Source of the DNA: Fluctibacter halophilus
GTDB lineage: Bacteria; Pseudomonadota; Gammaproteobacteria; Enterobacterales; Alteromonadaceae
Reading direction: 5' to 3'
Assembly: GCF_020687825.1 (NCBI RefSeq)
Contig: NZ_JAJEWP010000001.1
Location: 745,888 to 809,887 of the forward strand
Length of the DNA: 64,000 nucleotides
Shown here one piece after another: positions 55,704-64,000 of this stretch (position 1 is the stretch's first letter; every line of letters starts with the position of its first letter). The position numbers were made by a program, and so were the translations under genes. Under the pieces are notes generated by a model that saw nothing but the letters and a program-made list of their open reading frames with translations, searched no databases and had not been told where the DNA came from.

Positions 55704-57002
55704 TCACTGGGTGAGCAGTACACGTTCGGCACCGTTAAACGGGTCTGTGCCGGACACGATAATGGTGTCGCCGACCGACAGGCCGGACATGATTTCGACG
55801 CTGGACAGGCTACGTGCGCCGGTTTCGATGGGGACCCGATGAGCGATGTCATCAATCACCCGGTAGGCGATGCGGCCACTGCCACTTTCCAGAAACTGGC
55901 CGCGCTGTACCATCAGTACATTGGCTTTGTTTTCCATTAAAATGCGGGTGGTTAAACGCTGATTCTGACGCAGGCCCTGTGGGCTGGTCAGGGCTGTACC
56001 CTGTGCATCATGGGTGGCGAATCGCACCCGACCGGTCACCTGATTGTTCTCAATCTCCGGGGAGATAGTGACCAATGTGGCCAGGTGCGTTTCACCATTG
56101 AGGGTTACCTGGGCATCCATTCCGATGGCCAGGTCGTCGGCGTAGCTTTCCGGAATATCCACTTCCAGTTCAAATTCACTCAAGTCAACCACAGACAAGA
56201 TGGGTTGGTTCTTGGTCACCTGGTTTTTCTGTTCAACGGCCAGGTTGCCGACGATGCCGTTAACCGGCGAACGCAGTGTCAACTCTTCCACTTTGCGACT
56301 CAGTTCGTCCACCAACAGTGCCTGACGCTGCACCTGCAATTCGTTGGTCTGTATTTCGAACGCCAGGCTCTCCTCGTTCAGTTCGGCATCTTTGACCGCA
56401 TGTTGATATACCAAACGGGCGTTCTCGAGGTCATCCTGGGCCTTTTCGTAGTCAATCTGGCTGATGGAGTTGTGTTCGTAAGCTTTGTCTGCACGGCGTT
56501 TTTCACGGTCGGCGGCAGTCAGTGCCACTTTGGCCAAATCAACCGCTTTCTGGTTTTCCAGGGTTTGTTTCTTGGCCTGTATTTTCTGGCGATCCAATGC
56601 CATGCGGGATTCCTGCAAACTGGCTTGTTCCTGCTGCAGTTGGTTGGTCAGTTCGGGGCTGTCAATGGTGGCCAGAACCTGATCTTTTTCGACCGCATCA
56701 CCGGCATCGACGGTAAAGGTGATGGTGCCTTGTGCCGGGCTGTACAGCCGAGGACTGACGGCGGCAACTACCCGTCCCTGCACCGACAGATCGCGGGTCA
56801 GATCTCCCTGGGTGACCTGTGCCAGGCGCACGCGTTCGCGGCTGATGCTGACATCGGAATTTGACCAGTTACTGATCGCGGGGGCTAATGTTGTGTACAG
56901 CAGTGCACACAGAGCCACTGCCACGGCAGCAATGACATAGGGTTTCTTTTTGCGACTGGGTGCGATGACCACATCCTGTGCGCTGGTGTCTGCAATTTTC
57001 AT
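55704..57002 (-). CDS. Periplasmic adaptor (HlyD/MacA family)
   Basis: A 432-aa membrane-fusion protein. N-terminal anchor (PYVIAAVAVALCALLYTTLAPAIS), lipoyl half-motifs around SPAQGTITFTVDAGDAVEKDQVLATIDSPEL and LRSPVNGIVGNLAV, between them a long coiled coil (QQEQASLQESRMALDRQKIQAKKQTLENQKAV and onward), then beta-barrel and MP domains. ATG 57000-57002 after AAGG. First gene of adaptor-ATPase-permease-permease. A TolC partner is not in the window. Confidence 0.92.
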   Translation of the reverse strand: MKIADTSAQDVVIAPSRKKKPYVIAAVAVALCALLYTTLAPAISNWSNSDVSISRERVRLAQVTQGDLTRDLSVQGRVVAAVSPRLYSPAQGTITFTVDAGDAVEKDQVLATIDSPELTNQLQQEQASLQESRMALDRQKIQAKKQTLENQKAVDLAKVALTAADREKRRADKAYEHNSISQIDYEKAQDDLENARLVYQHAVKDAELNEESLAFEIQTNELQVQRQALLVDELSRKVEELTLRSPVNGIVGNLAVEQKNQVTKNQPILSVVDLSEFELEVDIPESYADDLAIGMDAQVTLNGETHLATLVTISPEIENNQVTGRVRFATHDAQGTALTSPQGLRQNQRLTTRILMENKANVLMVQRGQFLESGSGRIAYRVIDDIAHRVPIETGARSLSSVEIMSGLSVGDTIIVSGTDPFNGAERVLLTQ

Positions 57003-57172
57003 CCGGTTTACCTTGCAAAATTTGAGAACAATCACCGCTTAAGTCGAGGCAAATGGGCAAAAGGTTTAAATCTCATGGGACTTTTTTTGTTGGCCGGATA
57101 AATTTGCGTGATGCTTGTCTATTTTGGACCTTGGCAGTAACGTGGTGATGTCAGGCAACAAAGGAAGTGATT

Positions 57173-59311
57173 ATGTCCGCGCAATCCCATTACGCCACCT
57201 GTACGCTGTGCGAAGCAATGTGTGGTATCGAGGTACGCCACGATGGTGACCAGATCCTCAGTATTAAGGGTGACAAATTAAATCCCTTCAGTCAGGGGTA
57301 TTTGTGTCCTAAAGCCTCTTCATTGAAAGATTTATATGAGGATCCAAAGCGCTTGCGTCAGCCCCATCAACGGGTCAACGGGCAGTGGCAGCCCGTGTCA
57401 TGGGAAACCGCGATTGATAAAGTGGTCAGTGGGCTGTTGGCGGTTCAGCGCGCTCACGGTGATGATGCCGTTGGCGTATATCTGGGCAATCCGAATGCCC
57501 ACAACATGGGCAGTTTGTTGTATGGGCCTGCGTTCTACAGGGCTCTGAATACCCGCAACCGCTTTTCCGCCACCAGTGTGGACCAGCTTCCTCATCATGT
57601 GGTCAGCCGACTGTTGTTCGGTCATCAATTGCAGATCCCGATACCGGATATTGATCACACCCAGTGCATGGTTATTCTTGGTGGCAATCCGCTGGCGTCG
57701 AATGGCAGCATCATGAGCGTGGCCAATGTGAGACAGCGCCTCAAGGCCATTCAGCAGCGCGGCGGTCAGGTCATTGTGATTGATCCCAAACGCACCGAAA
57801 CGGCCCAGATGGCGTCGGATCACCTGTTTATCCGCCCCGGTGCGGATGTGTTGTTGCTGTTGTCGATGCTGTGCGACGTGTTTGAGCGTGACTTGGTCAA
57901 TCCCGAACACCTCAGCGACTATCTGCCCGAATGGCAGTCGATTGGTGATTTTGTGGCGGCGTATCCGCCGGAACGCACAGCGATTCACACCGGCGTATCA
58001 CCGGACAGCTTGCGTGCACTGGTCGATTGTTTTTGCCATGCGCCCAGTGCCGTGCTGTACGGGCGCATGGGCGCGAGTGTACAAGCGTTCGGAACCCTGA
58101 ATCAGTACCTGATCATGCTGTTTAATATGTTGACCGGTAATCTTGACCGTCGCGGTGGAATGATGTTTACCCAGCCAGCCGCAGACCATTTGTCCCAAGG
58201 GGGGCACGGGGCTATGGCCCGTCATCACAGCCGTGTTCGTCAGTTGCCATCGTTTGCCGGTGAGTTTCCGGTAGCCTGTCTGGCAGAAGAAATTCTTACT
58301 CCAGGGGAGGGCCAGATCCGGGCGATGGTGATCGCAGCAGGAAATCCGGTTATTTCGACGCCGAATGCTGATCAACTGTCCAAGGCACTGTCACAACTGG
58401 ATTTTCTGGTTGCCATCGATTTCTATCTGAACGAATCTAATGCGAATGCGGATATTATTCTGCCGCCGGTATCGCCCCTTGAACGGGATCACTATGATCT
58501 GGTGTTTCATAAGCTGGCAGTGCGCAACTTTGCTACCTTTTCGCCGGCCCTGTTCAGTACCAGCGAAGCGCACAAATCAGACTGGCAAATATACCTGATG
58601 CTGGCTGAAAAGTTGTTGGTCGAAAAATACGGTAACGCTGATCCGCTCAAGCCCTTACAACAGACAACGCCGAGCGGCATCATTGATAATTTGCTACGTC
58701 ATGGTCGTTATGCCAACAGTCATGAGCTGAGTATTGATACCCTCAAAGCCAACCCTCATGGTATCGATTTAGGCCCGCTACAACCCGACTTACCCAACGC
58801 ACTGTTCACAGAAAGCAACACCATTGAATTGCATCTGCAACACTTCTTTGCCGATTTGAAGCGGGTAGAAGAGGTCTTTTTTGACACGCCCTATGAGCCC
58901 CCGCACCATCTGTGGTTGATTGGTCGACGTCATCTGAAATCGAATAATTCCTGGCTGCATCACGTGGATCGTCTGGTTAAGGGCAACAACCGCTGTGATG
59001 TTCAGATGCATCCCCATGACGCTGCCAACCTCGGCATCGAGCAGGATGAAACGGTGATATTGCGCAGTGAGCGGGGTGAGATCCGGCTACCGGTCGACAT
59101 TACAGAAGACATTATGCCCGGTGTGGTCAGTGTGCCTCATGGTTGGGGCCATGATGTACCTGAAACCTGGGGAGGGGAGGCGTTTGCCGTGAGCGGCGTG
59201 AATGTGAATCGCCTGACTGACGATCGGGCAATTGATGCCTTGTCTGGCAATGCGGTACTCAATGGTGTTCCGGTGACCGCACATAAAGTGCGGGCACCGG
59301 CATCTTCTTAA
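57173..59311 (+). CDS. Molybdopterin oxidoreductase of the DMSO reductase family
   Basis: A 712-aa single-subunit enzyme. N-terminal [4Fe-4S] site: Cys10, Cys13, Cys17 and Cys45 (CTLCEAMC ... YLCPK). It then has GNPNAHNMGSLLYGPAFYRAL, TSVDQLPHHVVSRLLFG, VILGGNPLASNGSIMS and VIDPKRTETAQMASDHLFIRPGADV, the order of the FDH/nitrate reductase/biotin-sulfoxide class. A C-terminal MGD-binding domain follows (about 560-700, with VSVPHGWGHDVPETWG). No Cys or Sec lies where formate dehydrogenases have the Mo ligand. No Tat signal is seen, so it is probably cytoplasmic. ATG 57173 with AAGGA. Substrate unknown. Confidence 0.88.
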   Translation: MSAQSHYATCTLCEAMCGIEVRHDGDQILSIKGDKLNPFSQGYLCPKASSLKDLYEDPKRLRQPHQRVNGQWQPVSWETAIDKVVSGLLAVQRAHGDDAVGVYLGNPNAHNMGSLLYGPAFYRALNTRNRFSATSVDQLPHHVVSRLLFGHQLQIPIPDIDHTQCMVILGGNPLASNGSIMSVANVRQRLKAIQQRGGQVIVIDPKRTETAQMASDHLFIRPGADVLLLLSMLCDVFERDLVNPEHLSDYLPEWQSIGDFVAAYPPERTAIHTGVSPDSLRALVDCFCHAPSAVLYGRMGASVQAFGTLNQYLIMLFNMLTGNLDRRGGMMFTQPAADHLSQGGHGAMARHHSRVRQLPSFAGEFPVACLAEEILTPGEGQIRAMVIAAGNPVISTPNADQLSKALSQLDFLVAIDFYLNESNANADIILPPVSPLERDHYDLVFHKLAVRNFATFSPALFSTSEAHKSDWQIYLMLAEKLLVEKYGNADPLKPLQQTTPSGIIDNLLRHGRYANSHELSIDTLKANPHGIDLGPLQPDLPNALFTESNTIELHLQHFFADLKRVEEVFFDTPYEPPHHLWLIGRRHLKSNNSWLHHVDRLVKGNNRCDVQMHPHDAANLGIEQDETVILRSERGEIRLPVDITEDIMPGVVSVPHGWGHDVPETWGGEAFAVSGVNVNRLTDDRAIDALSGNAVLNGVPVTAHKVRAPASS

Positions 59312-59318
59312 CGGGGGA

Positions 59319-60494
59319 TCAGGGGCGGTTACGGCCCATTTTGTCGTGACTGCTGACCCAGTGGCCGGCAATGACAGCACAGGCCAGAGAGATATCACCG
59401 GCCAATACCGTGGCGGCGACAATCTCGGCAAACTTGTTGGCCTTGCCTTTACCATAGCAACCGAGCATCTCCAGACACTCTTTTTGAGTCGGTAATCCGG
59501 TGCCACCACCGTAGGTGGCAACGATCAGTGAGGGTAGGGTCACCGACAGGTAGAAGTCACCATTGGGTAACAGTTCGTGGGACAGTAACCCCGCATGGGA
59601 TTCCACCACGTTTGCCTCGTCTTGGCCGGTGGCAATAAACAAAGATGCAATGCCGTTGGCAGAGTGGGGACCATTGTAGGCCGCGCCCGCCATCAACGCG
59701 CCAGTGTTGGCTAACACGGTGGCGCGGGCCAGCAGCTTGGTATCAACCTTCATGATTTTGGCCAACACGTCTTTTTTCAACACAATTTCAGCGATGACCC
59801 GTTTGCCGCGTGAGTGCAGCATGTTGAGGTGACTGTGCTTCTTGTCGGTATCCATATTGCCTGACAGCAGGTACTCGCAGGCGGATGGGTAGTTGGCTTT
59901 GATCCATTCGCAGGCTGCCAGGGTCGCTTTGCCGACCATATTTTGTCCGGCGGCATCGCCGGTGGTGTAATTAAAGCGCAGGTAGCGGGTTTTAGACACT
60001 GACCATTGGTGGATGTGGGTGAGCTTGCCGATGCTGGTGGTGGATTCTGCTGCGGCGCGAATTTTGTCGAGGTTATCGTCTACCCACTGGCCGAATTCGC
60101 GGGCTTGTCGGGCATCTTCAAAAATAAACGCCGGTGCCCGTTGCATGAAACCTTCAACCACGGTGGTTTTCACGCCTCCACACTCATTGATTACGCGCAT
60201 GCCTCGGGAATAACTGGCGACCAGTGTGCCCTCAGTGGTGGCCAGTGGCACATAGAACAGGCCGTTGGCGTGTTCGCCGTTAATCTGTACGGGACCCGCG
60301 ACCCCAACAGGCATCTGTACGATACCGATAAAATTTTCCACGTTGCCAGGCAACACTGCCGGGTCAATGGTGTAGTCCCCGGTATACTTTAACGGGGAGC
60401 CGGTCTTTTCGGTCAAGAATTCACGGCGTTTCTGGGCCATTTCATTGGAATGGTCGTCCATGGAATTACGTGGGATGCGGTTTTCATCTACCAT
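59319..60494 (-). CDS. Hydroxymethylglutaryl-CoA reductase, class I
   Basis: A 391-aa soluble HMG-CoA reductase that makes mevalonate with NAD(P)H. Catalytic residues of the family are seen: Glu88 in ATTEGTLVAS, Lys219 in DTDKKHSHLN, Asp292 in ATGQDEANVVES and His383 in SSHDKMGRN. TTGDAAGQNMVGKA and VKTTVVEGF are further class I features. The membrane anchor of eukaryotic enzymes is missing. No other mevalonate-pathway gene is in the window. ATG 60492-60494 with AGAGGA nine bases before. Convergent with the molybdoenzyme gene, seven bases apart. Confidence 0.9.
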   Translation of the reverse strand: MVDENRIPRNSMDDHSNEMAQKRREFLTEKTGSPLKYTGDYTIDPAVLPGNVENFIGIVQMPVGVAGPVQINGEHANGLFYVPLATTEGTLVASYSRGMRVINECGGVKTTVVEGFMQRAPAFIFEDARQAREFGQWVDDNLDKIRAAAESTTSIGKLTHIHQWSVSKTRYLRFNYTTGDAAGQNMVGKATLAACEWIKANYPSACEYLLSGNMDTDKKHSHLNMLHSRGKRVIAEIVLKKDVLAKIMKVDTKLLARATVLANTGALMAGAAYNGPHSANGIASLFIATGQDEANVVESHAGLLSHELLPNGDFYLSVTLPSLIVATYGGGTGLPTQKECLEMLGCYGKGKANKFAEIVAATVLAGDISLACAVIAGHWVSSHDKMGRNRP

Positions 60495-60529
60495 TTGCTT
60501 CAGTCCTCTTAGTGCTCGTGCGGATCAGT

Positions 60530-60550
60530 GAGGTTAACCTCCTGATTATA
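60530..60550 (-). promoter_or_regulatory. HMG-CoA reductase -10 and palindromic operator
   Basis: A consensus TATAAT (60545-60550 read on minus) lies just upstream of a perfect 12-bp palindrome GAGGTTAACCTC (60530-60541), which covers the predicted start of transcription. The -35 is poor, so activation or a repressor is possible. Confidence 0.45.
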
Positions 60551-60625
60551 GTCACGATTCTAATTTATACACGGTTACGGACGAATGACAATGGAAATGT
60601 CTAAAACTTCACCATGGTAAAATAA

Positions 60626-61171
60626 TTAGGCGTCGGTGGGTTTTTTACGCGTTCGGTTGTTGGTGTCCCTGGTTGCCTGAACCCAGCCAACGTTGTCCAC
60701 CGAACAGGGACGTTTGGCCAGACGATCGTATAGCAACACATTGACGGTTGCTGCCAAATTCATACAGCCGTTGGTGGGGATGTAGACCACAGCGTCACAG
60801 CCATCCAGGGTCGTTTGGTCTAGCGAGCCATCTTCCGGGCCGAACAGATAGTAAGCATTGTCAGGATGCTCAAATGCCGGCAGTGGCGTGGCGCCTTCTA
60901 CCAATTCTACTGCCACGATGCTCGCGCCGCGAGGCCGCATTGCCAACAAGTCATCGCAGCCGACGGTGGGGATTTGCCGAGCGGCCTGCTGAGTGTCGGT
61001 GTTGAAGCGGCGTGCATAGTGAAAGCGCTGACCGGTGAACCATACCGCGCTGACCCCGTAACACTTGGCTGCGCGTAGCACACTGCCCATGTTTTCGGCG
61101 TTTTTCGGGTTACTGATCCCGAGACTGACGGTACCAGGATCTGGCAGGATTTTGTTGTTGTCTTCAGCCAT
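60626..61171 (-). CDS. SPOUT/TrmH-family RNA methyltransferase
   Basis: A 181-aa SpoU-class 2'-O-ribose methyltransferase. The three SPOUT motifs are present: NPKNAENMGSVLRAAKCYG, YYLFGPEDGSL and VYIPTNGCMNLAATVNVLLYD, forming the knotted SAM-binding fold. The target RNA cannot be told. It is closest to small TrmH-like members of gammaproteobacteria. Divergent from the TerB-like gene; HMG-CoA reductase follows on the same strand after 131 bp. Confidence 0.88.
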   Translation of the reverse strand: MAEDNNKILPDPGTVSLGISNPKNAENMGSVLRAAKCYGVSAVWFTGQRFHYARRFNTDTQQAARQIPTVGCDDLLAMRPRGASIVAVELVEGATPLPAFEHPDNAYYLFGPEDGSLDQTTLDGCDAVVYIPTNGCMNLAATVNVLLYDRLAKRPCSVDNVGWVQATRDTNNRTRKKPTDA

Positions 61172-61295
61172 TGTGGTCTAGAGTAATGTCTTGTCATGTT
61201 GCGATTAAATGATGGCATGCGCCGACAGTGCGGCGAGCGCAAGCCTATCAGTACATGACGGGAAACACCAGCGTGAAACCTCAATGGAGAAAAAG

Positions 61296-61703
61296 ATGCG
61301 CTTTGCCAGTTTTATAGAAGCTCTGGATATGGGACGTTGCGAAGATCAATTGCAACGTCAGGCACTATTGGAATTGATCGTTTTGTTTGTACACATTGAC
61401 GGTGTTGTCACCGAAGAAGAAACCCGATTTATGCACCAATGGGTGGCGGATATACCCTGGAGCGGTGAAGTGGATCGCGATGTTTATCTGTCTGAAACGG
61501 AAGAAAAGGTTGAAAATGCAATCTTGCTGGGTGAGGTCGATGACTATATCGCACACCGTGCAAGGCAGTTAATTGACCAGTCGATCAAGGATCAGGCGCT
61601 GGAACTTGCCGAAGCGATCAGCCATGCTGACGGTGAACTGGCTGAGCAGGAAGCCAAGGCTATTGAGCAACTGCGTCAGTTGCTGGTACCGGCGATGCCT
61701 TAG
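61296..61703 (+). CDS. TerB-like helical protein
   Basis: A 135-aa helical protein with the TerB/DUF-like layout: RQALLELIVLFVHIDGVVTEEETRFMHQWVADIPWSG (a D-x-V-x3-E motif typical of TerB, here VHIDGVVTEEE) and a second similar helix pair (LAEAISHADGELAEQEAKAIEQL). TerB proteins are linked to tellurite resistance and stress, but no ter operon is here. ATG 61296 is preceded by GGAG. Ends before a strong terminator. Confidence 0.75.
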   Translation: MRFASFIEALDMGRCEDQLQRQALLELIVLFVHIDGVVTEEETRFMHQWVADIPWSGEVDRDVYLSETEEKVENAILLGEVDDYIAHRARQLIDQSIKDQALELAEAISHADGELAEQEAKAIEQLRQLLVPAMP

Positions 61704-61720
61704 TCGCGACAGTTGATTCA

Positions 61721-61747
61721 AAAAAGGGGGCTGCAGCCCCCTTTTTT
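61721..61747. terminator. Strong bidirectional terminator
   Basis: AAAAAGGGGG-CTGCAG-CCCCCTTTTTTT. It separates the TerB-like gene from the RND gene that ends at 61756 on the other strand. Confidence 0.92.
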
Positions 61748-61755
61748 TATTGTCA

Positions 61756-64000
61756 TCAGGCGGATTTTAACACCCGCGCCACCATCGCTTTACTGTCATT
61801 GATCATCGCCACAGTGTTGCGACGCAACTTCAGCAACAGTAAGTAAGCCAATGGCACCAAGAACAAACTGGTCAGGGTTGAGAACAATAACCCCCCGATG
61901 ATGGCGATGGCCATCGGCGAGTAAGGGGGGCCGTCACCGCCGATCTGGGTGTTGCCCAGGGCCAGGGGAACCAGCCCCAGTACTGTGGTTGCTACGGTCA
62001 TGAGTATCGGTCTGACCCTTGATGAACAGCCTTCCAGGATAGCGTTGGGCACTGTCAGGCCATCACTGATCAACTGGTTTATCCTGTCCACCAGCACGAT
62101 GCCGTTATTCACCACTATCCCCATCAGGATCAACATACCTATCATGCCCATGATAGACATGGGCGTCATGGTAATGAAGAAGGCCCAGAACACCCCGGTA
62201 AAGGAGAACAACAACGACGTGATCACGGCGGTTGGTAATAACAGCGACTCGAACAGTGCAGCCATGACCACATAAATCATGCAGATGGCCAGGATCATGT
62301 TGGTCAGCATGACACCATTGGCTTCATCCTGACGACGGAATCCGCCGTCCAGGGTCCACTGATAGCCGCTGGGCAACTGAATGTGCGCAAGGGTCTGCTC
62401 AATGCGTTCACGGGCCTCACCCAATGTCGTGCCTTCTTCCAGGTTGGCGCCAATACTCAGGGCGGTCTGACGATAATTGCGACGAATTTGCGTTAACCGC
62501 GGTTTGACCACCAGGTCGGCGACCATGTCGAGGGTGACGTTTTGGGTCTCATCCCGCTTAATGGTCAGATTGCGCAATTGCTCCAACGAGGTCTGCACGT
62601 CACGATCGAACATCAGACGGATATCGACTTCACCGTTGTCACCGTGGCGGAAGGTACGCAGGTTGCTGCCGCGCAACGCAGTGCTCACCACATCTGCCAC
62701 CTGACGGGTGCTCAGGTCAAAACGATAGGCTTTCTGACGATCAATCAATACCTGCAGTTCGTGCTTCTGACCTCCTGTGTCGGCCTTCACATCGGTCAAT
62801 CCTTCGATGTCTGCCAGCACCGGAACAATATTGTCGGCAATTTCCAGCAGAGTTTCCGAGGACTGGCCCAGCAGGGTCAGACGCACGCCGCCACCGTTAC
62901 CACTGTCCCAGCGGAACGAGGGCTTTGCACGTACAAAACTGGGCATGGCATCACGGATCTTTTTCTTCAGCTCAGCCACCGGCATGGGTAAGTCAGGCTT
63001 CAGTGTGAGCCCTGATACGGCATAACCCGGGGTGTAGTAGCTGTAGACCTGCTTTAGGTGGAAGGCATCCTGGTTAGCGTACAGGAAGTTCTCCATCTTG
63101 GTGACCGTTTTCTCCACCTCTTCCAGGGTGTAGTTGCCCTGAATATGGTAGTTCAGCCAAATCTGTTCTTTGTCGTTGTTGCCTTCGTCATCCATGCTGA
63201 CAAATTGCATCGGGATGGCAGTGCTCAGCAGGATCGCGACTGCTATGGCCAGGGTTTTGCGCTGGTGGGCCAGGGTCCATGACAGGACACGACGATACAG
63301 CGACAGCCACTTGCCCGGCCCTTGATCGGTTGTTGGTGGACGTTGTTTGATCCGCGAGGCAAGCAGGGGGATCAAGGTCTGCGCCAGCAACAGGGAGGCA
63401 AACAGTGAAATACAGATCGCAATCGCAACGTGCTCCAAAAACACCGTCACATTGACTTTAATGCCAATAATGTTGGGCAGGAACACAATGGCGGTGGTGG
63501 CCGTGCCCGCGATCACAGCAAGGCTGACTTTGGCGACACCGGACTTGGTGGCCTGTACCGCATTGGGGTTGTGTTCTCGCTCCTGAAAAATGCTTTCCGT
63601 TACCACCACGGCATTATCGACCAGCATACCGACTGCCAGCATGAGTCCCATCAGGGACAGAATATTGAGGGTGTAACCCATCAAATACATACAGCCGAGT
63701 GTGATGCAGATGGAAAAGGGTACCGACAGCACCACGATAAGGGTTGTCGTCAGCTGACGCAGGAACAGGTACAGCACGATGATGGACAGCAATGCACCCA
63801 ACAGACCGGCGTTGAGCAGATCACTCAGCGAGGAGGTCACACTGTCGGCTTCATCCTGCATGATGAACAGGTTAATGCCATTGAATGCGGGGTTTTGCTT
63901 GGCATCGTCAATCACATCAAGCACGGCCCGGGAGACTTCCACCAGGTTGGCGCCGCTTTCACGATAGATGTTAAACCCGACAGCGTAGGTTTGGTCGAGG
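61756..64000 (-). CDS. RND efflux pump subunit (AcrB/MexB family), N-terminus beyond window
   Basis: The frame continues past the right edge; about 748 residues of the C-terminal part are present. It has TM signatures VDNAVVVTESIFQER (with Asp of the proton relay) and GIVVNNGIVLVDRINQL, plus the porter/docking segments. Periplasmic segments such as KHELQVLIDRQKAYRFDLSTRQVADVVSTALRG are seen. Proton-driven export of drugs or other small molecules is the family role. Its adaptor should lie beyond the window edge. Confidence 0.9.
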   Translation of the reverse strand, partial: LDQTYAVGFNIYRESGANLVEVSRAVLDVIDDAKQNPAFNGINLFIMQDEADSVTSSLSDLLNAGLLGALLSIIVLYLFLRQLTTTLIVVLSVPFSICITLGCMYLMGYTLNILSLMGLMLAVGMLVDNAVVVTESIFQEREHNPNAVQATKSGVAKVSLAVIAGTATTAIVFLPNIIGIKVNVTVFLEHVAIAICISLFASLLLAQTLIPLLASRIKQRPPTTDQGPGKWLSLYRRVLSWTLAHQRKTLAIAVAILLSTAIPMQFVSMDDEGNNDKEQIWLNYHIQGNYTLEEVEKTVTKMENFLYANQDAFHLKQVYSYYTPGYAVSGLTLKPDLPMPVAELKKKIRDAMPSFVRAKPSFRWDSGNGGGVRLTLLGQSSETLLEIADNIVPVLADIEGLTDVKADTGGQKHELQVLIDRQKAYRFDLSTRQVADVVSTALRGSNLRTFRHGDNGEVDIRLMFDRDVQTSLEQLRNLTIKRDETQNVTLDMVADLVVKPRLTQIRRNYRQTALSIGANLEEGTTLGEARERIEQTLAHIQLPSGYQWTLDGGFRRQDEANGVMLTNMILAICMIYVVMAALFESLLLPTAVITSLLFSFTGVFWAFFITMTPMSIMGMIGMLILMGIVVNNGIVLVDRINQLISDGLTVPNAILEGCSSRVRPILMTVATTVLGLVPLALGNTQIGGDGPPYSPMAIAIIGGLLFSTLTSLFLVPLAYLLLLKLRRNTVAMINDSKAMVARVLKSA

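Noticed and set aside
57080-57125. Sigma-54 promoter before the molybdoenzyme gene
   Set aside because: TGGCC and TTTGC elements are present, but the spacing between the GG and GC dinucleotides is two bases too long.

Overview
The window is a stretch of ordinary chromosome from a gammaproteobacterium, most likely a marine-type Alteromonadales or close relative. It shows no prophage, insertion sequence or CRISPR array. Three things point to this placement. Two blocks keep E. coli gene order: phoH-miaB-ubiF-tRNA(Gln-Gln-Leu-Met), and comEC-msbA-lpxK-ycaR-kdsB. The cell uses an Smc condensin encoded beside zipA-ligA, whereas enterics use MukB. It also carries PpsR-PpsA, RatA-RnfH, RoxA, NlpI and DUF4826 genes. 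The genus cannot be named from the sequence alone.

Layout. 1-7.5 kb: phoH and miaB, an EamA transporter, ubiF, a small membrane protein, creA, an alanine/sodium symporter and a four-gene tRNA operon with its promoter and terminator. 7.8-13.6 kb: a degenerate periplasmic solute-binding protein, the rplY-pth-ychF operon, smpB, and ratA-rnfH-lipoprotein plus a GAF protein. 13.6-18.8 kb: ppsR/ppsA, a DUF1203 protein, an AraC-alkyltransferase and a PGPGW membrane protein. 18.9-21.3 kb: an iron-controlled PepSY operon with a Fur box, facing a candidate small RNA and a lipoprotein. 21.4-27.8 kb: ydiJ-DUF4826, then a minus-strand run cdd-adenylate cyclase-roxA-GNAT. 28.0-33.1 kb: an envelope cluster (polysaccharide deacetylase, NlpI, a Sel1/metzincin-like protein), then a GGDEF-EAL enzyme. 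33.2-41.0 kb: cysZ, smc, zipA and ligA. 41.1-52.3 kb: DUF1801, DUF2062, comEC, then a tightly packed run msbA-lpxK-ycaR-kdsB-SDR-modABC-UbiA-type prenyltransferase. 52.4-57.0 kb: a MacAB-like four-gene ABC exporter. 57.2-64 kb: a single-subunit molybdopterin oxidoreductase, a class I HMG-CoA reductase, a SPOUT RNA methyltransferase, a TerB-like protein, and the C-terminal part of an RND pump running off the window.

How the genes work together. Several clusters make coherent units: translation quality and ribosome genes (rplY-pth-ychF, smpB, tRNAs, miaB), gluconeogenic control (ppsR/ppsA), chromosome and division genes (smc-zipA-ligA), lipid A/Kdo supply (msbA-lpxK-kdsB), and molybdate uptake (modABC) near a molybdoenzyme. 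The items most worth a second look are: an NlpI-linked secreted protein with Sel1 repeats and a metzincin zinc motif; a Fur-box-linked candidate small RNA; an apparently leaderless smpB mRNA; a class III adenylate cyclase whose gene overlaps roxA; and a lone HMG-CoA reductase with a palindrome at its predicted transcription start. All product names come from reading the protein sequences; no database search was run.
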